Shown here in pieces: positions 55,919 through 64,000 of a DNA stretch of 64,000 nucleotides. Below the pieces are notes generated by a model. The model was not told the origin of the DNA, did not search any database, and saw only the letters and a list, made by a program, of their open reading frames with translations. Position 1 is the first letter of the stretch. Every line of letters starts with the position of its first letter. A program made the translations under genes and the position numbers. The DNA comes from Anoplopoma fimbria (Eukaryota; Chordata; Actinopteri; Perciformes; Anoplopomatidae), in contig NC_072465.1 in NCBI RefSeq assembly GCF_027596085.1, positions 6,614,102-6,678,101 on the forward strand. The letters run 5' to 3'.

Positions 55919-56390
55919 TGTCTGTCAGGCCATCACTTTGGCCAAAACTGATATATTTCAACTCATTGGTTGGAATGAAGGAAGCACAGTGACTTTGTTG
56001 ATCCCCTGACTTTTCCTCTATTGCCACCATGAAGTTGACATTTGTGGTTTTAAATTAAATGTCTCAACATTTATTGGGTACATTGCCATGTGATTTGTAC
56101 AGACAGTCATGTCTCCATCAGTACAAATTATAGCATTGGTAATTCTATGACATTCTGTCTAGTGGCATCATCAGGTCGAAACTTTAATTTGTTGCTAAAC
56201 TAAGATGGTGAACATGGCAAACATTATATTTGCTAAGTGTCAACATGTTGACATCGTCATTGAGAGTATGTTAGCACGTTGACAGGAGCGTTTGGCTAAA
56301 AAAACTCAAAAGTGTGCCTTAGCAGTGGTTAGTAGGCCTAAAGGCTCACAGAACTGCTAGCATTGTTGTAGACCTTTATACTTAATTCAT
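55919..56390. mobile_element. Interspersed repeat of a common percomorph family
   Basis: Successive phrases (gatcccctgacttttcctctattg, then gcatcatcaggtcgaaa, actaagatggtgaacatgg, tgtcaacatgttgacatcg and ctcacagaactgctagca) follow the order of a very abundant fish repeat. It is non-coding and diverged. I do not assign a class. Confidence 0.65.
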
Positions 56391-56914
56391 ACTTCTGCAG
56401 AAAATCTTCCACAGAGCTGCAGAAGTGGTTTGCGGAGCTCAGAGAGAGAGACGGACGCGCCGCAGACTTCCTGAAAAAACAAAACTAAAAGGAAAATGAC
56501 ACGCTACGCTTAATAGGCTGCAGTATAACAGACTGGTAAACGCACAGGAGCACAGCCACAGAGTATAAATCAGGCATTAGTCTTGTTATATTAAAAATGA
56601 TTCACATGACTATGTATGAAAGAGTCACTCATAGAGATGAACAGAGAATTGTTCCCCAACTCAGCGGACCAAAAACAGATCTAAAAGGAGAATGAATATT
56701 GCTACATATATAGTTTTATTAACCAGGTGACCACAAACAAGACTCCAAATGAATGCCAAATATTGATCTTTATCTGAACGATGTATAAATAAACAACAGC
56801 TAACATGTTTGCCATATCAACTCGTTATTTTTAGAAATACCGTTATTCTCTTTCCAATATGAGATGTTGGGACATTGTGAGTACACTGTGTACACTGTGC
56901 TAATTAGGGAGCTT
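56391..56914. other. Gene-free sequence between two repeat copies
   Basis: No coding block or recognised element. Confidence 0.4.
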
Positions 56915-57025
56915 TAGAAGGGTTGGCATGTGGATTTTGTTACATTTGGGCAAGCTAGCTATCTGTTTCCTCCCGTTTCCAGTCTTAATGCTAAGCTAAG
57001 CCAACTGGCTGCAGGCTGTAGCTTC
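56915..57025. mobile_element. Half copy of the foldback element
   Basis: The phrases 'gctttagaagggttggcatg', 'gtttccagtcttaatgctaagctaagcc' and 'ggctgtagcttc' match, in reverse orientation, the inner part of the foldback family represented at 50007-50424. Only one arm is present. Confidence 0.6.
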
Positions 57026-57039
57026 CCAAAACATAACAT

Positions 57040-57320
57040 TATATTCATTTAGCTGACGTTTTTATCCAAAGGCACTTAACAACAATAAGTGTGTTCAACC
57101 ATCTGAGTTCGACCCCAGAATGTGGAAGAATCCTGCAAGTACATCAACTTCATCAAATATGCTGAACAACTTCACGTGCTACACCTAGAGACATCAAATA
57201 TACTATTTGATCACTTATGGGCAAAGGTGCAGTATGAACAGAGTTTTCAGTCTGCTGTCCTGATGTCAATGGAGAGGTCGTTCCACCATTGTAAAGACAG
57301 GACAGCAAGGTCAAACTAAT
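57040..57320. mobile_element. Diverged interspersed repeat, copy B
   Basis: The head 'catttagctgacgtttttatcc' and the body phrases 'gttttcagtctgctgtcctg' and 'ggagaggtcgttccaccattg' are hallmarks of a very widespread teleost repeat. It shares 'caagtacatcaa' and the following order with copy A at 41540-42010. The small open frame inside is not a gene. Confidence 0.65.
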
Positions 57321-60300
57321 CCTTTAAACAGTGATAAAATGTTGGTGTTCACAGTTTGTTTCTGCTCCCCCTAAGTGGCCCAAAAAAAGATAACTCAGGT
57401 TGTCAAAGTTCATCATTTGCATGTAACCCTGAGATTTTTTTTTCCTATGTGCAACAATCTAATCACAAGAAGCAGATTTATGTGACCGCCGGTAGTTTCA
57501 ATCAACATTTGTGTAACAAATTCAGTGGGAATTCTTATCACACCCTCTATAAACTTGGTTTTCTTTGACTTGTAACCTTTCATTTCATTCTTTTGAGAAG
57601 TTTGGGTTTCTTTTTTTCTGCTGTTAAATCCCAGAACAAAGTACTTCCTGTTTCTTGACCACAAAAAAAGCAAACAAGTACATGGGTTCACTGTAGTATA
57701 AAGGCCTGCATTCCCTTAAATAGAGTCCTTTTAAGCCCTGTGTTGGCGAATCACAAGCTTCTCTCGCTGACAGTCCAGCCGCAGCACACAGATGGTTGTT
57801 ACTCAGTTATTGTAGCGGAGGCTTTAAATCGCCCATGATGACAAAGATGGCTAAAGAATCAAAGAATGGGCGTGTGAACACTATTCTGCCAAATCCTCCA
57901 GCTGCTTAGAAGACGCAGAGACGGATATGGCTGCGCTAAAATCAGCTGAAAGGAAAAATTATATGGCTTCGAGTTCAGCATAGTGCATCTGAGAAACATG
58001 AGGGAAGAGTTATGACACAAGGGAGATGTTAACATGACACACCAGTGGGAGAGTGACACACCCAATTCCAAAGAGGCCTGTTAGACTTTACCAGAACGTA
58101 TGACACCGCTGCCATATTCTCATGTCAGTGAGACCTGCAGAAACTTATGAAGAAGGGTGTTGAATAGTACTTTTCAAACCCTATCATCTGTTCAACTCTG
58201 TTTCCTATGCTTTATGAGGGGCTCTAACAGGAAAACAGGAAATATCTCATTTCTTTAGGACTAAACCTGATAAGATAATAGTTTTTCTCTGGGATATCTT
58301 GTGCTATTCTTTTTGGGCCACCATTCATTCAAACTCACAGTGACACAGTAACATCATTCCAAAACAATATAATGATCATTCTCCTACATGAAACCCCACT
58401 AAAAAAAACATCCTTTTTTTCCCTCTTTCTTTACTTAACAGTACCAAGAACTATTTATTATTTAATCTCCAGCGCTCTTCTAAAAAAAAAAAAAAAAACA
58501 GTCCCACCATTACTCTTCCCGGAAGCGAGTTTGTTATATACCAGAGACATAATATGGTCCCAGAGGGCCGGACCTGCTTTCCAGGTTGTGATAAACTCGC
58601 CAGGGTGCACATGCTGGTGTCTGAGCAGGAGCTGACCCTTAATCAGGGAAGTTTTGCCAACAGCAACTGAGAGCCACAATTATCTGCCCTATAGATAGGT
58701 AGGCTGTATACTGGGGGCCATGGGCTGTGGAAAGGGAAGAGGCTGTCAGGGGGGGGGGGGGGCCTGAGTTAACCTCTGTGGCTCGTGTTTCTACTGTGCA
58801 CTAATGGACGCCTGTCATCATTATGGACAGAAACAGGAGGGCGCCTGCCAGCTGCATGACCCTATAAAACAGAACAGGAAATCCTAGCAGGGAATGAAAG
58901 GAAAGGAGATTCCTTCTCTACTTTTTTTCTACTCTTCTCCTCTCTCTAATGACCCCTCATTCACTCTTTGGCCTGTTATTTACGCTGTAAAACTGCAGTG
59001 TCACTCACGAAACATAAGAATATGCTGTATGTCCATCGTATGAAAGAAAGTCAAGGTGTTGAGGGTGTGGTCATCGGATTGTATCTTAAATGATCAGTCA
59101 CTTCAGATGCACAGTTCATTTACCTTTGCTGTGTATGCGAGTAAAACACTTCTGTTTTTCATCCTCTGTTAACAAGCTCAGGCTGTTTTATAATGTTTCT
59201 GTCACGCTGGGAGGAACCTGTATAATCATTACATACAGTGGTTCACCCTTTGCTCGGCAACTAAAGTCCAGGGTCTGTGATGTGACAGGACTTTGTCACA
59301 CTTCTGTCAGTGATGTCCACTGAAACGTGACAAGCACTTTATCAAGAAACCTTCCTATCAGATCCCCAGGTGATCATGCACAAACACGTGAAACACAACG
59401 TCCCCAGGAAGCCAGATTCCTTATTACAGCCAATAAGATAGCAAGACAATCTTTATTGTAGTTATGAGGCTACACATTAATCCACTCTGTTGGTGCCTGC
59501 AGAGCCCATCATGTGATAATCTAAGTCATTACCAGTAGTAGCCTACAATAGTAATTACCATGGAATCTTTCACGATGTTGCAACACTTAAAAAAAAAAAA
59601 AAAAAAAGAAGCCTTCTGTGTGAGAGAGCAAGAAAGCGCACACACACATGATCGTCTGTGTTTGCATAGGCATGTCTTCGTGAGTGTGTGTATGTGTGCC
59701 ATGTCCATGGAGACGTCTGTGTGCGCGTGTGATCACTGCATGATTCACAGTGTCACAACCGTGCACAGAAACGAATGGACATCCTGAACGGAAACCACAG
59801 CCGTCCAAGCTGCGTTTTCCTGCGACACACAACCTACCACTCTTACAAAGAGTCACTTGACTGGACCCTCATATAGGAAGTGAAAGAGGAAGCCCCTCGT
59901 CCATCCTGTCCTCAATCCCAATGTCTTCTCTGCGCTTCACGTGAAGCCACTCTTCACAGACGATCACCAGTGTGAGCCTTACACTGTTGCAAAACATCGA
60001 GTGAAAAAACTGGCTGAGGCTGGAAATGGCTTGGTATTGGGGGTCAAATGTCTGGTCAGTTGACATTTAGCCATAGGAGATTAGTGCCAATCATTATTGT
60101 GAATGCAGGATTCACACTGATCACCAGGGTTTGTTTAAAATAAAATAATATTTACTCAGTTGATCAACAAAATTCTTATTTGACGGGCCATTTTGTATCT
60201 AATCTCTGATAGTCTTTGTGACAGTAGCTGTGCAGCAAGATACTCAGTGTTAAGAAAGTCACGCTGGACCAAACCAACACTGTCTACAGAAGCTAGGTAT

Positions 60301-63005
60301 GATATCGCAGATGGAAGTGGCCAGTGATGTTTGACTGTGGGGTCTGTCGGCCCTCGTGGCTCTAGGCCTCTGGCTGTGTTCATTGGTGACAGTGTACGTC
60401 GCCTGGCAGCCTGCATTCCTCTGCCTCTCCCCACACAATGGTGAGTCTCTGCCGCATTCCTCTGTCTGTGTCCGCTGTCTGAGATGCAGCCAGGCCTTGG
60501 CAAACCCCTGCACTCAGCCAAGAGGTTGACACAACGTTTACCAGATTCTGATGGGACACGTTAACACCAGCCATCTATGGACGTTAATCACTGTGTAAAA
60601 GTGTGCCGTGGTTACATCTAGAGTGGACATCTTAGTCACAATGTAATAAAAGGGCCTCTGCAGAAGAGGTTTTGAAATAATTTAGTAGATGATGATGCTT
60701 CCTCTTTAACCCGCTTCATCATCGCATTCTGGCTTTTTTTTTTTTTTTTTTACTTCGCGCAATCGTTCCTTCTCTCCATCTGTTTTTAAAAAATGCAAGC
60801 GTGTCTATTCTAAATCGTTTCCACTGCTCTTTATCCTTCTCCAGCTATTTTGCTTTCTCTCTTGTTCTGATGCCACAGCCGTGCAGACACCTTTCCCTCC
60901 TGCTGACTCAGTAGCCAGCCTCAGGCGCTGTGGGCTCGGGGTGTTGGTGGCGGGGAGGAAGGGGGGAGGGGTAGTGTGAGGCTCCCACATCAGGCCCACC
61001 AGCCTATCACATGCGAGGGAAAAGAGCTGGCTAATCGTTTCTACAATGGCACCCTGCACACTGTCACACAGTACCACAAACCGCTCTCCTCGCCAGCACT
61101 TCTACTGTATTATTCCGCCGTTGCTAAGAAATCCTCATGTGATGTATGTTAGTGCGCAAACATACCACAGGGAACAAAGAAGTGATTGAAAAACCACACC
61201 TACCAAAATGCATCAGTGCAGGCAATGTTAAACATATGCAAGTATAGACAAACATGCTTACCTTGCGCTCAGTTCTCTCCAATTTGCATTTGCAAATATA
61301 CCCTTACAATGGAGGTAGTTCAATCTAAAATGCTGCAGATTTTTTGGAAGGTTTTATTTTATGTTAAGCACTCAGCGGTTCAATATTTCACCTGATCATG
61401 TCATTTAGAAATGACATGAAGACATATAAAATTATATTTACTGAAGACAAAAAAAAGGAACAAAAAATGTAACAAAACTAATTTGATAGAAAAATTCTTC
61501 AATAACTATTGATAGTGAGTTTCACTCTCTGCCCAGCAGTCGTCCGAGTAGGTTTACAGTTAACGAGTATATTTACGAGTACACTTCTGAAATAGAGGAA
61601 AATTAAACTGTGCCTGTAAACAAAGTCTCATGCCATATACAAGCGCCACTGATTAATGAGCCCTTCTCAATAACGTTAAAATATAGAGGAGCATTATTCA
61701 TTACCATAACCATCTGGTTATTTTCTGCTACATACTTGGTGTTCACAGACGCACTCATCTACGTCACGTACTCCCAGTACAGCGAGCCGACCTTCAGGGA
61801 TTAGGGCCTGTTCTCAGAAGGAAAGTGTTTTTGCACCTGTGGTGTGATTTTAGGGCTGCTCTCTCTCTCACGGAGGGGTGAGGTCAAAACTGTCAGGGGT
61901 CACGCAAAAAAAGAGAACCTGGTTCCCAGGTTAAAGGGTGGTCCCATTAACAGAGCCACCTGCCCAGCCAAATTCTCACTAAGCGGGAAGAGAAAGTCTC
62001 CTGTCACGGTGAAAAACTCCCTAAATTTTTCTCTGTATTCTCAGCACACAGGCCATGACAGAGGTTATAAACTCAATTTACAATGTGGCCACTTATCACA
62101 CATTATCACAGTGGCCTTGGTACTATTACGGTCATCCAAATATTATTGTAGTCCTAAACTGGGAATGATCTGTTGTCACGTAATTTGCTCGAAGATTTCA
62201 AAATGAAAGGGGACAGAAACAAACAAGAATAAAAAAAAACAAGTGGAAAAATTCCTCCGGAGCCGGCCCGAGGAGCGCGGAGCCGTGTGTGCCGTGGTTG
62301 TTGTTTCTGTCTTCCTCTGTAAATGAATGCAGAGGTGATCTGTTTGTCTGAGGAAGAGAGCAGAAGGGAAGCCTGATTTCCACTCCATTTTATCTGTGCC
62401 CCACAGCCCCTGCCAGTCAGCCCCCTGTGCTCTCACATGCCGGGGTCCCACAGGAAGCAGCACTCCATGAAGGGCAAAGGTCATGGAAGGAGGGAAAGCC
62501 ACTCGTCCTTTCATTCAACACCAAACCAACAGATACACAACACTGTTACTGCGCTCCTTCCTTTGTCTCATAATAATAATAATATGATGATGAAAAAGTA
62601 AAATTTGTGTATATTTAAAAAAGTATTGGGTCAAAGTCTAATGTTAGAGTCAGTTATAGTAGAGACAATGTTTTGTGTTTTTTGTCTTAGCATCTACACT
62701 GCACAGAAATAAGTTTCACATTTATAAATACACCTATCTAATATATTTAAATAATTGTATGTAGTGTGTGTTTCTTGTTATGGATTTAGCTATATATTTT
62801 GCATTGTATATGCGAGTGTGCATTTTGAAAATGTTGTAAGCTCTCGTAAGAATAATAAATTACAATGCTAATGATTACGGTGTTTTAGAAACGTGAAAGA
62901 AAATTGTGCATGTGAGGTAGCTTAAATATTTCACTGAGTGTACAGTTTTTTTTGTGTGAGATGGTAATTCTAACAGCAGATGAGACACAATTTTAAAAAG
63001 TCACA
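57321..63005. other. Gene-free region 3' of mafb
   Basis: There is no supported gene. It contains a G14 run at 58749-58762, poly-A/T runs near 58483, 59588 and 60738, an 11-bp-arm inverted repeat at 61396-61419, and the T-MARE-like site at 60901. A 121-codon minus-strand open frame at 60156-60521 has no recognisable domain. Confidence 0.5.
60901..60913 (+). promoter_or_regulatory. T-MARE-like site (12 of 13 match)
   Basis: TGCTGACTCAGTA differs from the T-MARE consensus TGCTGACTCAGCA by one base in the second half-site. Large Maf proteins, including MafB, bind this class of site. It lies 2.7 kb beyond the mafb stop codon. Function is inferred from proximity only. Confidence 0.4.
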
Positions 63006-63010
63006 ATAGT

Positions 63011-63016
63011 TTTATT
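63011..63016 (-). terminator. Probable mafb poly(A) signal (AATAAA on minus strand)
   Basis: TTTATT on the plus strand, about 570 nt beyond the mafb stop. A nearer alternative is at 63396-63401. Confidence 0.45.
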
Positions 63017-63583
63017 GATCCATAGCAAATTAAAAACATAGTGGATGAAAATCAATTTGCATAATCATATATTATCTTAAAAGAAAAGCAAATAAGGAAA
63101 ACATCTGTCCAGCAGAATCAGCTTCATAAAAAATAATAGAAATGCCGTTTGAACATAATTCTTCTTTTTATGTTGTCTATTTTAAGGAAGCATGGACACA
63201 GAATATAATTTGAGCTACAAAAACTAAGCAAAGCAAAATCACTAAAATTAAGATTGAGGAGTAACTAATGCAGAAGGATTAAAGTTGTATATTAATAAAA
63301 AGGAAATATTCTCTGATTTCAAGTATGTCCTTTCAGACAAAATACAGATACGCTTGTATACAAAAAAACATCTCATGCATGTCCTGCATGCATGCTTTAT
63401 TGTAATTTTGTGTCATAACTTGTTGCCTAGTTGTATCTATTACAATTATTTGAGCGATATCCTTTTGTCCAACATTAATTACAACTTGGTGAATCCATGG
63501 GCTTGTTTGTTAAAGAGCAAGGCGAGCTGTCAACATAATGCCTCCCCATGGAAAAGTATCGGTTTTGCAGGAAATCAACAAAG

Positions 63584-64000
63584 TCACATTAAATACTCGG
63601 GTGAGGAAGGGTTGTCACTGGTAGACCCAGTCTCGTGGTAACAGTTCGCACCGGACAGTTTCTCACATTTAATTTTGTAAGCATCCCTCTCCCTCATCAG
63701 CCTGTTAAGTTCATGTTTCAGCTGCTCGACCTGTGACACCAGGCTGGTCTTTTCGTGCTCCAAAACGTGCTTCTGCTGGACGCGCTTGTAACGGCAGGAC
63801 TGTGCGTAACCCCTGTTTTTCAGGGTTCGGCGCTTCTGCTTCAGACGCATCACTTCGTCCTTGCCGAGGCCCCTGAGGAGCCGATTGAGCTCCCTGACGG
63901 ACATCGACACCAGCTGGTCGTCTGAGAAGTGACTATCGGCGTTGGATAGCCGGTCGCGGCGGCTATGCTGGTGGTGCGCACCGAGGACCTGCTCTTCGTC
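63584..64000 (-). CDS. mafb: Transcription factor MafB, C-terminal part (N-terminus outside window)
   Basis: Large Maf bZIP activator that binds MARE sites; in vertebrates it acts in hindbrain segmentation, macrophage and kidney development. The open frame runs to the window edge (139 codons including the stop), and large Maf genes have a single coding exon, so the rest should lie just beyond 64000. Visible parts: a HSRRDRLSN stretch, [15 protein letters not shown] (start of the extended homology region), the basic region [21 protein letters not shown], and a leucine zipper ([21 protein letters not shown]), ending [22 protein letters not shown] and KIKCEKL favour MafB over c-Maf or MafA, and synteny with top1/zhx3/fam83d agrees. 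The zipper side and the [16 protein letters not shown] segment deviate from human MafB, so this may be the faster-evolving of two teleost copies. Stop is at 63584-63586. Confidence 0.93.
   Translation of the reverse strand, partial: DEEQVLGAHHQHSRRDRLSNADSHFSDDQLVSMSVRELNRLLRGLGKDEVMRLKQKRRTLKNRGYAQSCRYKRVQQKHVLEHEKTSLVSQVEQLKHELNRLMRERDAYKIKCEKLSGANCYHETGSTSDNPSSPEYLM

Noticed and set aside
60156..60521. 121-codon open frame on the minus strand
   Set aside because: It has no recognisable family, overlaps other frames of similar length, and lacks any supporting signal. It may be worth a BLASTP search but is not supported as a gene.
61396..61419. 11-bp-arm inverted repeat with a 2-nt loop
   Set aside because: Short palindromes of this size are expected by chance in AT-rich sequence of this length.

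Overview
The window is nuclear DNA of a teleost fish, probably a spiny-rayed (percomorph-type) species. The basis is vertebrate genes with GT-AG introns, very long (AC)n microsatellites, and several interspersed repeats I recognise as common in such genomes, including a tRNA-headed SINE and a foldback element. There are no prokaryotic features, CRISPR arrays, prophages or viral genes, and I recognise no tRNA or rRNA gene. The species cannot be named from this sequence.

Layout: (1) 48-746, + strand: the last two coding exons of a CYLD-family deubiquitinase, followed by a decayed LINE 3' end at about 1090-1615. (2) 4150-14494, + strand: a complete DNA topoisomerase I gene. It has 21 coding exons, all frames join, and the protein is 749 aa with every catalytic residue present. 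(3) 17908-21185, - strand, convergent with top1: a zhx3-like zinc-finger/homeobox gene with its coding sequence in one large exon. A likely untranslated first exon ends near 29492, which would make 21.4-29.5 kb its intron. (4) 32293-35890, + strand: a complete four-exon fam83d gene (543 aa). (5) 36-63.5 kb: a 27-kb gene-free interval. It contains about 5 kb of AT-rich degenerate satellite (37.7-44.0 kb) whose monomers switch strand near 38.6 kb, several interspersed repeats and long microsatellites. (6) 63584-64000, - strand: the bZIP-containing C-terminus of mafb, cut by the window edge.

The genes do not form one pathway. TOP1 relaxes DNA supercoils, ZHX3 and MAFB are transcription factors, FAM83D recruits CK1-alpha to the mitotic spindle, and CYLD trims Lys63/Met1 ubiquitin chains. 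Their proximity reflects conserved synteny: TOP1, ZHX3, FAM83D and MAFB all lie in one region of human 20q. PLCG1, which lies between TOP1 and ZHX3 in human, is absent here, and a CYLD gene sits beside top1, so this is probably one of two teleost ohnologous copies.

Most notable: a ZHX3 in which only two of the five human homeodomains are recognisable, with a Ser/Asn-rich linker where others should be; a satellite block with an inverted junction and a young 38-bp tandem expansion; a perfect 31-bp inverted repeat with a 3-nt loop between CYLD and top1; and a 12/13 match to the T-MARE 2.7 kb 3' of mafb. I found no clear evidence of a wholly new biological system.
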